From Pseudomonadota bacterium (GTDB lineage Bacteria > Pseudomonadota > Gammaproteobacteria > Acidithiobacillales > Acidithiobacillaceae), in contig JAKBXD010000147.1 in NCBI GenBank assembly GCA_021840785.1, forward strand, positions 1 through 5,099: 5,099 nucleotides of DNA. Direction: 5' to 3'. The translations under genes and the position numbers were made by a program. A model generated the notes under the pieces. The model did not search any database. It saw only the letters and a list, made by a program, of their open reading frames with translations, and was not told the DNA's origin. Positions 1 through 5,099 of the stretch are shown piece after piece. Positions within the stretch are counted from its first letter, which is position 1, and each line of letters opens with the position of its first letter.

Positions 1-28
1 GGGTGGCGTGGGACCCACCGGGCCACCC
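1..28. repeat. Nested inverted repeat at window edge
   Basis: GGGTGGC (1-7) and GCCACCC (22-28) are perfect inverted arms around an inner GTGGG (8-12) / CCCAC (14-18) pair. The region codes for a Gly/Pro-rich stretch (GGPVGPTPP) of the membrane protein, and such codons are GC-rich and can form inverted repeats by chance. It may extend beyond base 1. There is no T-run, so it does not look like an intrinsic terminator. Confidence 0.45.
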
Positions 29-1059
29 GCCTCGATTTGAAAGCCAGAGCCAGGAAGCGTCGTCGCGACACTGATGCCCCCCGCCCAATGGGCCGTAATG
101 GTCACGGGTTCTTTGCTGGAGACCGGTACCTTGGCCGTCCACAAGATCGCGTGATTAAACACGTATCCCGCTGCACTCTTGGGCGCCCCTTCGACCACCT
201 GCATCGGGATCGTTTGCCCATTGGCGAGCCGCATCGTCATCGAGAGCGGCCCTTGGAGATCCCGTCCGGTGATAAGATGGGGAATCCACGTGCATTTCGG
301 TGGTTTCGTGGAATGAACCTGGATCACACAGGACCGCGTGGGCGGTCGCCATGGAATCGCGTAGGCATTGCCGATGGGAGCGGACGCCGTCGCGAGAACC
401 CGGGTAGAGCCGGTCGTCGGGTACTGCCAGACGACTTGGGAATTTGCCGCCGTGGCACCAAAACGGGCGGCACTGGCCGGATTGGTAATCTTGACGCCCC
501 AATTTGCGATCGGCCAGGCGGCAATTTGCGGACCCGCCTCTAGCGCGTTCATGTTCGATCGCACAGTGGACGACCAGCCAGACTGCGGGGGTTGCAAGGT
601 GTTCCCCACGGCATTCAGCGTGTTTTCTAAAAACGCTTGATGATGCTGACCCCAATCGACGGCAAACTTGTTGGTCGCCCATAAGGGCTGCCCCATAGCT
701 TTGCTGTCCGGCATCGTGTAGAGACCATACCCGCCGGCAGGCGTTTTATTCAGCGGCATCCCGGAGGATGCGGCTTGAATCGCTGCGACCCACACCACCC
801 CGGGCGTATTCACGAAGTAGCCGTTCGCGGTCTCAACATGTTGCACCAGATTGAGCCATTGGGTACTGTAGGCGGCCTGGGTCGGCAAGGGCGGCGGGAG
901 CTTTTGGCTGGTGAAGCCGAGTCCGCCAATAATCATGAACACGGCCCCGATGACGAGCAAGAGTAAAAAAGCCCCGCCGAGCCACGGCAGGACCCCGCAG
1001 CCGAACGAGCCCAAGATCCACCAGATGAGCCGGCGCTTGACCATACTTTTAAGATTCAT
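1..1059 (-). CDS. Membrane-anchored protein with degenerate lysozyme/transglycosylase-like segment (3' end cut by window edge)
   Basis: The frame runs open from an ATG at 1059 to base 1: 353 codons, no stop, so the C-terminus lies outside the window. Residues 1-10 are basic (K4, K8, R9, R10). They are followed by a long hydrophobic stretch at about 11-49 (one or two membrane passes), then a proline-rich linker at 54-59 and a presumably extracytoplasmic domain. Residues 88-116 (VVWVAAIQAASSGMP, then PAGGYGLYTMP) resemble the core of SLT/lysozyme-like domains (A-I-x-x-x-E-S-G-x-x-P, then aGaxGLxQ-x-P), but the position of the catalytic Glu carries Ser/Ala. Residues 131-148 (FAVDWGQHHQAFL region) could match the later helix. 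Residues 260-340 look beta-rich, perhaps an Ig-like sandwich. C244 and C256 could form a disulfide. The start overlaps the end of the 31-aa peptide gene by 11 nt, with AGGG 8 nt upstream as a weak ribosome site. The position after a replication module suggests a conjugation envelope component. This is inference; the family is not firmly recognised. Confidence 0.8.
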   Translation of the reverse strand, partial: MNLKSMVKRRLIWWILGSFGCGVLPWLGGAFLLLLVIGAVFMIIGGLGFTSQKLPPPLPTQAAYSTQWLNLVQHVETANGYFVNTPGVVWVAAIQAASSGMPLNKTPAGGYGLYTMPDSKAMGQPLWATNKFAVDWGQHHQAFLENTLNAVGNTLQPPQSGWSSTVRSNMNALEAGPQIAAWPIANWGVKITNPASAARFGATAANSQVVWQYPTTGSTRVLATASAPIGNAYAIPWRPPTRSCVIQVHSTKPPKCTWIPHLITGRDLQGPLSMTMRLANGQTIPMQVVEGAPKSAAGYVFNHAILWTAKVPVSSKEPVTITAHWAGGISVATTLPGSGFQIEAGGPVGPTPP

Positions 1060-1144
1060 GGGGCACCCTGCGCCGGGCCGACTGAGCTATCCCGCCGGTG
1101 ATAACGGTCAGCACGGTAATGACGATCAGCAGATGCAAGAACAT
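1049..1144 (-). CDS. 31-aa single-pass membrane peptide
   Basis: A short ORF starts at ATG 1144 and ends at TAA 1051-1049. The peptide is MFLHLLIVITVLTVITGG followed by IAQSARRRVPHES. It has an uninterrupted hydrophobic helix at about residues 2-20 and a basic tail (R24-R26), consistent with an N-out/C-in single-pass membrane peptide by the positive-inside rule. The start is supported by an AGAGAGGAG ribosome site with AGGAG 7 nt upstream. The frame stays open further upstream (to an ATG at 1294), but that extension lies over the end of the 114-aa gene and is probably noise. The gene ends 11 nt inside the large membrane protein gene, so the two are probably translated together. The peptide could be a small subunit of a membrane complex with that protein, or a leader whose translation opens its start. 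No family is recognised. Confidence 0.72.
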   Translation of the reverse strand: MFLHLLIVITVLTVITGGIAQSARRRVPHES

Positions 1145-1188
1145 GCGAAAACTCCTCTCTGGGGTATTTGATTGCGGGCCATACGGGG
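1145..1188 (-). promoter_or_regulatory. Only intergenic gap in the cluster, with strong ribosome binding site
   Basis: These 44 nt separate the stop of the 114-aa gene from the start of the 31-aa peptide. They hold AGAGAGGAG (1160-1152 on the minus strand), with AGGAG 7 nt before the ATG at 1144. This is close to the ideal Shine-Dalgarno sequence and spacing, and it decides the start of the peptide. I see no convincing -35/-10 pair and no terminator stem with a T-run, so transcription probably continues through from upstream. Confidence 0.65.
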
Positions 1189-1533
1189 TTAGAAGCGGAT
1201 CTGTTCGCGCCGCATTTTGCGGAACGCCCGGGGAATACGCACCATCGTCAGCGTAGGCCGTCGCTGAAAGCGCCCCAGTGCCTGCCGCAGCCATTGCGTG
1301 ATCAGAAATCCCGAGTCAGTCGCCACCAGGGCATCTGCCAGCGGTTGATCGATGGCAATTGTGACCATGCCATTCACCTCGTGCCAGACTACGACGGCTG
1401 TGCGGCCGTTCTTGATAACGGCGCCCGCCAAGTCCCAGGCCTGATCCGTAGGCAGCGTCTCGCGGCACAAAGCCGCCCAGGCATCCCACCAGCGATCGTG
1501 CATCGCCGCTAGTCGATTCGTGTTGTTACCCAT
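1189..1533 (-). CDS. Hypothetical basic protein, 114 aa
   Basis: The function is not recognised. The ATG at 1533 overlaps the helicase stop by 8 nt (ATGGGTAA) and is preceded by AAGAGG with an 8-nt spacer, so this start is well supported. Residues 10-23 are tryptophan-rich and look helical (W15, W16, W19). Residues 44-62 alternate like beta strands (RTAVVVWHEV, GMVTIAIDQ). Residues 64-88 look helical. The C-terminus from residue 88 is strongly basic (ten Arg/Lys in the last 27 residues), which could bind nucleic acid or an acidic membrane surface. There is no signal peptide or membrane segment. Its place directly behind a helicase, with translational coupling, suggests an accessory role in DNA handling. 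That role is inference from context only. Confidence 0.72.
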   Translation of the reverse strand: MGNNTNRLAAMHDRWWDAWAALCRETLPTDQAWDLAGAVIKNGRTAVVVWHEVNGMVTIAIDQPLADALVATDSGFLITQWLRQALGRFQRRPTLTMVRIPRAFRKMRREQIRF

Positions 1534-3001
1534 GATGTGCGCCTCTTTTCGCCGTCGGTTGGGAGGACACCAACGGTCCCCCGCCGATCAAATGATCCGC
1601 CGCCGCCTCTGGCAGGCCCAAACGTTGGTGGGCGCGCGTCGCGGCCACATACCAAAGATGCTGGTCTTCCGGGCTTAAATCGTGCGGGCGGTCTCCTAAC
1701 GTCGGTAAATCGTCTAATAACACCACGTGATCCCATTCCAGCCCCTTGGCTTTATGAATCGTGGAAAACCGGACGGTAGCGCGGCCTGGTGCCTGGGAGG
1801 CCGCCCGAATGCGAGCAATCCAGCCGGGGAGCCCCTTTCCCCAGCGATCCACCAGCCGCGTGCGCCCCTGCCATTCCACATCGTCGACCGTCTCGGCGTA
1901 CTCCACGAGCGCGTCAAAATCAGGAAAGAGCCGCAGGAATGGCGATCGTACGACATCCTGTTGCCACAGCCGGGCGGTATCTTCCAACAGATCCAGCCGA
2001 TACCCGTCGATGCCGCCGACCCAATCGAATTGAATGGTGGGAGACGCTTGCCAAAGTGCCACGGCTTGACTGAAAAGACCGGCATTGGACCGGCCAATCA
2101 CCGTAACTGGCGCTGCGCCCATCCCGCGATACACCTGACCCCGGTCCGGCGCGAGACCTTGCACCGGAATCACTGATCGGTCATGCCACCTCAGAAGTCG
2201 CGTGGCCACGGCGGCAATCGCGGGGCCAAACCGGAACGAGGCCGTCAAGCGCAAATCCTGATCGGCTGTAATTGCCGTCATGGCATCAATGGCACCTCGC
2301 CAGCCATAAATGGCTTGATAGGGATCCCCGACGAAAATTTGTTGGGCCTGGGTTTGACGGAGCACCATCTGGAGCATGACGGGATTCGCATCTTGCGCTT
2401 CATCGAACAAAATGGCGTCATACGGCCACCGGGGCTCGGAGAGGGCATAGAGCTTTAAGTAGCCATCGTGCATCATGCCCACAGCGGCATCCAGCGGATC
2501 TTGCATCCGGGACCACACCCGCTCGGCATCGCGCACGGCGTGGAGGGGATCGGCCCAGGCGAAAGGCCCCTGCCAGTCGCTCGCGGTCAGCGGAATGTGC
2601 GTCGGTAAAATCTGCGTGTCCGTACTAGCCAAAAATTGTTGCAGAGTCCGAATCACGACGTCGGCCCACGCGGCTTGCGCGGTGTGCGGGACGCCAGGAA
2701 ACAACCCGGCTTGCACCAGTTCCCAAGGCTTCACGCCAGAGACCAGTTTCTCCCGATACTGGCGCCCAATCGCGGCATAGGCCGGTGCGTGGCCGGTTTT
2801 GGCGGTGACATTACGAGGAAATCGGCCGGCCGCTTCTACCTGCACCGATTTATTAAAGGCCACATAATAGGTTTTGACCCGAGGATGCGCCCGGGCCCAC
2901 GCTTCGAGCGAGGATGTTTTGCCGGTGCCCGCGTAGGCCGTGACGCGGACTCGGTGCCCGTGTGCATGGGCGATCGCGTCTTGTTCCGTTGTTAGTTTCA
3001 C
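1526..3001 (-). CDS. SF1 DNA helicase, UvrD/Rep fold, FBH1-like
   Basis: This 491-aa protein has all the main superfamily 1 helicase motifs in order: Q-motif (TTEQDAI, 4-10), Walker A (AGTGKTS, 24-30), motif Ia (YYVAFNKS, 45-52), Walker B (FDEAQD, 199-204), motif III (VGDPYQAIYGWRGA, 224-237), motif IV (SFRFG, 255-259), motif V (TIHKAKGLEWDHV, 414-426) and motif VI (YVAATRA, 451-457). These should give ATP-driven unwinding or translocation on single-stranded DNA. The wording of several motifs (AFNK, NPVML after DEAQD, SFRFGP, WVGGIDGY, KGLEWD) is that of the FBH1-like branch rather than UvrD, Rep or PcrA. At 491 aa it is compact, without room for a large 2B domain. The start is a GTG overlapping the primase TGA (GTGA), with AGGAGGG just 2-3 nt before it. 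No other start lies nearby, and Q-motif placement supports it. It ends 8 nt into the 114-aa gene. No catalytic residue is missing. Confidence 0.95.
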   Translation of the reverse strand: MKLTTEQDAIAHAHGHRVRVTAYAGTGKTSSLEAWARAHPRVKTYYVAFNKSVQVEAAGRFPRNVTAKTGHAPAYAAIGRQYREKLVSGVKPWELVQAGLFPGVPHTAQAAWADVVIRTLQQFLASTDTQILPTHIPLTASDWQGPFAWADPLHAVRDAERVWSRMQDPLDAAVGMMHDGYLKLYALSEPRWPYDAILFDEAQDANPVMLQMVLRQTQAQQIFVGDPYQAIYGWRGAIDAMTAITADQDLRLTASFRFGPAIAAVATRLLRWHDRSVIPVQGLAPDRGQVYRGMGAAPVTVIGRSNAGLFSQAVALWQASPTIQFDWVGGIDGYRLDLLEDTARLWQQDVVRSPFLRLFPDFDALVEYAETVDDVEWQGRTRLVDRWGKGLPGWIARIRAASQAPGRATVRFSTIHKAKGLEWDHVVLLDDLPTLGDRPHDLSPEDQHLWYVAATRAHQRLGLPEAAADHLIGGGPLVSSQPTAKRGAHHG

Positions 3002-4134
3002 GACCCTCCTACCCCCACCTTTTTCGCGGCGTGTTCCGTGTCAATCGCCCCCGCGCCCCAGCGTCGGATTTGGAGTGGCATCCGCTCCGCTAAGGCATCA
3101 TCGAGCCCCTTAATGCCGTCGCCCCATTGCGCCACATACGTTTTCAAACCATGTGTGGTCAGGAGCGCGGCTAGGTCGTTCTGGGCCTGGGCTACGCGTG
3201 CTCGGGTGCTGGGATCCGGGTCTTGGTCAAACCCGAGCACTACGGCGGCTGGTCGCCAGGCCGCCAGCGCGTTGGCCACACGAGGCCATAACGAGACCCC
3301 GGGAATGCCGATGACGGGATGGTGGACGTGCGCGGCCACGACATCCGCCTTTAAGGGTCCTTCGGTCACCCACCAGGTAGCCGACGGCCGAACCCAACGC
3401 TGCCCTGCTACATGAAATGGCGTGCCGGATGAGGTCCCCGTCCATCCGTGATCGTCCGGAACGGACGTCAACCATTGATAGCGAGGTCCATCGCCATCTC
3501 CGCGAATTTGACACGCTTGAATGCGTCCTAATCGATCCCGGACCGGGATTAGCAGCCCTGGGGCTCCTTTAATCCGCCAGAGATGCTGTTCGGCATGATA
3601 GGCCATCCCCGGAATGCCATGGAGATCGAGTACCGCCTTCACTACCGCCACTAAGGCGGCGTCGCGATTTCCAGCGGGCAGCGTCGCATACCCGTTGGCC
3701 TGAATCTGACGCGGGGACAACCCCCGAGCCAGCAAGGCATCCCGATGTCGGTCCGACAACCCGAGCGTTGCCACTAAGACTTGATACGCCGCATCGCGAT
3801 GGGCGCGTGAGGCACGTGGAAATGGGTCGGGCCGAGACGGACGGGCTACGGGTAGCGGATCGCCCCGCCATTGACGCAGATAGTGGACCGCTTCCATGGT
3901 CGAGCAGTTTTGGGTGAGCCGAACCCAATCGACCGCATCCCCTCCGACGCCACAGACCCAACACCGCCAGTAATGGCGCCCCGGCGCGACATCCAAATTG
4001 GGGTGCGCTTTATCGTCATGAAACGGACAGCGTCCTAACCAGCGACTGCCCTTTTGGACCAAGGGCACGCGTTCACGGACCAGCGTGACCAGGTCGACCT
4101 CAGTCCGCAAGCTCAGCCAATCGACGGTGGACAT
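2998..4134 (-). CDS. Mobile-element DNA primase, CHC2 zinc finger plus Toprim (DUF3854-type)
   Basis: This 378-aa protein is expected to synthesise RNA primers. Residues 5-90 form a CHC2-type zinc-binding domain with C36, H39, C58 and C61 (CPFHDD, then WRCWVCGVGGDAVDWV) as in DnaG. Residues 193-210 (GLLIPVRDRLGRIQACQIR) match the DnaG basal-domain pattern fPixDxxGrvxgfxxR. The Toprim core follows: E258 in WVTEGPLKAD, the D303-x-D305 pair in GFDQDPD, and K342-G-L-D-D in the last strand region. TEGPLKAD plus GIPGVSLW is the usual signature of the DUF3854 branch carried by plasmids and phages. There is no DnaB-interacting C-terminal domain, so it does not look like a cellular DnaG. The start chosen is ATG 4134, just before the domain. 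An in-frame ATG at 4170 (12 residues more) has no ribosome site, and a GTG at 4143 is possible. It overlaps the preceding gene by 35 nt and the helicase by 4 nt. Confidence 0.93.
   Translation of the reverse strand: MSTVDWLSLRTEVDLVTLVRERVPLVQKGSRWLGRCPFHDDKAHPNLDVAPGRHYWRCWVCGVGGDAVDWVRLTQNCSTMEAVHYLRQWRGDPLPVARPSRPDPFPRASRAHRDAAYQVLVATLGLSDRHRDALLARGLSPRQIQANGYATLPAGNRDAALVAVVKAVLDLHGIPGMAYHAEQHLWRIKGAPGLLIPVRDRLGRIQACQIRGDGDGPRYQWLTSVPDDHGWTGTSSGTPFHVAGQRWVRPSATWWVTEGPLKADVVAAHVHHPVIGIPGVSLWPRVANALAAWRPAAVVLGFDQDPDPSTRARVAQAQNDLAALLTTHGLKTYVAQWGDGIKGLDDALAERMPLQIRRWGAGAIDTEHAAKKVGVGGS
2999..3010 (-). promoter_or_regulatory. GTGA stop/start overlap with close Shine-Dalgarno sequence
   Basis: The primase TGA (3000-2998) and helicase GTG (3001-2999) share bases as GTGA. 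AGGAGGG (3010-3004) lies inside the last primase codons only 2-3 nt before the GTG. This is shorter than the usual 5-9 nt spacer, so initiation may rely mainly on ribosomes finishing the primase. It would fix the helicase level to that of the primase. Confidence 0.7.
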
Positions 4135-4606
4135 CTTCGTCTGCACCCCCCACGTGGATCTCCAGTTCATGACAGCGTAGCGGCCATTGCGCCTGGGTCG
4201 TTACGATCCAGTCGGCCACCACGTCCCGGGCCTCTGAGGCTACCGCGCCGTCCATCATCGTGCCAGTGACCAGGACGCGCTCGCGGGCGTGCCAAAGATC
4301 GGACCACGTAAAGAACACCCGCACCCAAGGGCCTTCGGCTTCCCCCCACGTCCCCCGCATCTGATAGCGGAGCCCAAAGCCGGTCGCCGTGACATAATCA
4401 ATACGCCCTGTAAGGGTCCGGGACTTAGATTTCTGGTTTTTAGCGGGCCAGAGTGAATTTTCGTCGCAGGTAACGGTCAATGTCTGATTACGCCAGGCGC
4501 GAAACCGTGTCGCCAACGCACGGCTTGCCTCCTGCCAAACGGTGGAGGTGGTATCAGGCGATATCTCGGGTAGATCGAGCGGGTGATTGATGAGTGCTGC
4601 TGCCAT
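4100..4606 (-). CDS. Hypothetical protein, 168 aa, possible small beta-barrel
   Basis: The start is ATG 4606 (MAAALINHPLDLPEI), preceded by AAGAAGGG with a 6-nt spacer. The open frame extends 39 codons upstream to another ATG, but that extension is arginine/proline-rich, overlaps the previous gene and has no ribosome site, so it is not used. Residues 23-40 look helical. Residues 41-115 look like consecutive beta strands: TLTVTCDE, LTGRIDYVTATGFGLRYQ, WVRVFFTWSDLW, RVLVTGTM. A strand-G-x-I-x-x-V-x-x-x-G-x-x-L pattern followed by an aromatic F-x-W-x-D-L strand recalls Sm/SH3-like small barrels, as in some plasmid-borne YolD-like proteins. This match is weak and by eye only. Residues 124-168 look helical and acidic. 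The gene begins 53 nt before the end of the TubC-like gene and overlaps the primase start by 35 nt, so it is probably co-expressed with the primase. No function is assigned. Confidence 0.78.
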   Translation of the reverse strand: MAAALINHPLDLPEISPDTTSTVWQEASRALATRFRAWRNQTLTVTCDENSLWPAKNQKSKSRTLTGRIDYVTATGFGLRYQMRGTWGEAEGPWVRVFFTWSDLWHARERVLVTGTMMDGAVASEARDVVADWIVTTQAQWPLRCHELEIHVGGADEDVHRRLAELAD

Positions 4607-5063
4607 GGAAATCCCTTCTTTCGGTTTCTGTGAGCGATATCTGATTGGTGGGTTCCGAATCGGTGATCTCGGCGGGGCGCGCGTGATCCGCCACCGCGAG
4701 CACCCACGTTTTGGCGGCCTCAAAAACGGCCACGAGTTGCTGCGTATTAAACGCCCAATCCACTGCTGCTTCGGCCTGGTGAATATCGGCCGCGTCGTCT
4801 AATCGATATAAATGTGGATGGGCCATCAAACGCGCCGCAAATGCTAAAACGGCGTCTGCGATGGGTTCATCCCATTGCAAGACAGCGGGGGTCTTTGGCG
4901 AAGTCCAAAGCCATTCCGCCACAATGGTGGGCTTATGGGCCCGTAAGACGTCTAAGGCCGCCGGATGGAGCCCCGCGTTCTTCAAATCTTTCATCCGGAT
5001 TTCTCCGGTCTTAGTCACATAGAGGGTAATCCCGGCTTGCTGGGCTTCGCGCCAGGTGTGCAT
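4554..5063 (-). CDS. Hypothetical protein, 169 aa, with TubC-like N-terminal docking fold
   Basis: Residues 4-52 follow the TubC N-terminal docking pattern: an amphipathic helix (WREAQQAGITLYV), a short beta hairpin (VTKTGEIRMK), then L-x-P-x-x-x-x-x-L-R-A-H-K-x-x-I-x-x-x-L (LHPAALDVLRAHKPTIVAEW). In NRPS/PKS systems this fold binds a partner peptide. Similar segments also occur on plasmid and phage proteins, including ones near primases, where their role is not known. Residues 64-128 appear helical and Trp/Ala-rich. From about 130 the tail is polar and probably disordered (TDSEPTNQISLTETERR). The ATG at 5063 has AAGGGGG 8 nt upstream. However, the frame is also open without a stop to the window edge (12 more codons), so a start beyond the window is not excluded. 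The gene heads the visible operon, and its last 53 nt overlap the next gene. A binding or adaptor role for the primase/helicase module is inference. Confidence 0.75.
   Translation of the reverse strand: MHTWREAQQAGITLYVTKTGEIRMKDLKNAGLHPAALDVLRAHKPTIVAEWLWTSPKTPAVLQWDEPIADAVLAFAARLMAHPHLYRLDDAADIHQAEAAVDWAFNTQQLVAVFEAAKTWVLAVADHARPAEITDSEPTNQISLTETERRDFHGSSTHQSPARSTRDIA
4613..4620 (-). promoter_or_regulatory. Ribosome binding site for the 168-aa gene
   Basis: AAGAAGGG ends 6 nt before the ATG at 4606. It lies within the coding part of the preceding gene and decides in favour of the shorter start over the upstream in-frame ATG at 4723. Confidence 0.65.
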
Positions 5064-5064
5064 G

Positions 5065-5082
5065 GAAAGGGCCCCCTTTTTC
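5065..5082 (-). promoter_or_regulatory. Ribosome binding site embedded in a near-palindrome
   Basis: Read on the minus strand, AAGGGGG stands 8 nt before the ATG at 5063. The same bases are part of an inverted repeat, AAAGGG (5066-5071) and CCCTTT (5074-5079), with outer G/C bases partly matching. The repeat could hide the ribosome site in the mRNA or act as a small protein-binding site. The 2-nt spacer is too tight for a full hairpin, so some inner pairs would stay open. Confidence 0.4.
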
Positions 5083-5099
5083 GGTGTGCTAGTAAAAGA

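Noticed and set aside
37..543. A 168-aa plus-strand open frame
   Set aside because: It is antisense to the membrane protein gene, has an Arg/Gly/Pro-rich low-information product and no ribosome site. It is explained by high GC content.
155..682. A 175-aa minus-strand open frame
   Set aside because: It lies wholly inside, and in another frame from, the continuous 353-codon frame that begins at 1059 with an ATG, a membrane anchor and an 11-nt overlap with the previous gene. Its product is rich in Arg/His/Ser without recognisable order. The larger frame has no stop within the window, which can make this shorter one look like the gene.
1145..1294. Longer start (81 aa) for the 31-aa peptide
   Set aside because: The extra 50 residues lie mostly over the end of the 114-aa gene and in the gap. 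The internal ATG at 1144 has a near-ideal ribosome site and begins exactly at the membrane helix.
1727..2176. A 149-aa plus-strand open frame within the helicase gene
   Set aside because: It is antisense to conserved helicase motifs IV-V and the region between them, which fully explain this DNA. The product resembles nothing known.
3569..3964. A 131-aa minus-strand frame inside the primase gene
   Set aside because: It is out of frame with the zinc-finger/Toprim coding frame and overlaps its conserved residues; it is a shadow ORF.
4607..4723. Longer start (207 aa) for the 168-aa gene
   Set aside because: The extension is Arg/Pro-rich, overlaps the previous gene by 170 nt and lacks a ribosome site, while the ATG at 4606 has AAGAAGGG at good spacing.
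5089..5091. A minus-strand TAG that could be the stop of an upstream gene
   Set aside because: Only about 10 bases lie beyond it in the window, so no coding frame can be judged.
1..5099. CRISPR array, tRNA/rRNA gene, insertion sequence or intrinsic terminator
   Set aside because: I saw no regularly spaced repeats, no cloverleaf-like segment, no transposase motifs and no GC stem followed by a T-run on either strand. Nearly all the DNA is accounted for by the seven minus-strand genes.

Overview
This 5.1 kb window is the inside of a compact, all-minus-strand gene cluster of about 58-60% GC. It reads as part of a plasmid or integrative/conjugative element. Seven genes run from right to left with almost no spare DNA. 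Five of the six junctions are overlaps (53, 35, 4, 8 and 11 nt) and the only gap is 44 nt. This points to one polycistronic, translationally coupled operon. Several starts have strong purine-rich Shine-Dalgarno sequences (AGGAGGG, AGAAGGG, AGAGGAG), which would suit a Gram-positive (Bacillota-like) host. That host guess is weak and the sequence does not name a species.

In transcription order (high to low coordinate): (1) 5063-4554, a 169-aa protein whose first 50 residues look like a TubC-type N-terminal docking fold; (2) 4606-4100, a 168-aa unknown with a possible small beta-barrel core; (3) 4134-2998, a CHC2 zinc-finger/Toprim primase of the DUF3854 type; (4) 3001-1526, an SF1 (UvrD/FBH1-like) DNA helicase starting at GTG inside the primase stop (GTGA overlap); (5) 1533-1189, a 114-aa basic unknown; (6) 1144-1049, a 31-aa single-pass membrane peptide with a very good ribosome binding site; (7) 1059 to beyond base 1, an N-terminally membrane-anchored protein of at least 353 aa with an apparently degenerate lysozyme/transglycosylase-like segment and no stop before the window edge.

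The right half is therefore a DNA replication or processing module in which primase and helicase are made together. The left end turns to membrane and envelope proteins of the kind found in conjugation operons. The combination suggests an element that encodes its own priming and unwinding and links this to transfer, but no relaxase, VirB4/VirD4 or replication initiator is visible here, so transfer is an inference. The most interesting points are the coupled primase and FBH1-like helicase, the transglycosylase-like domain that seems to lack its catalytic glutamate, the 31-aa membrane peptide, and the docking-like domain at the head of the operon.
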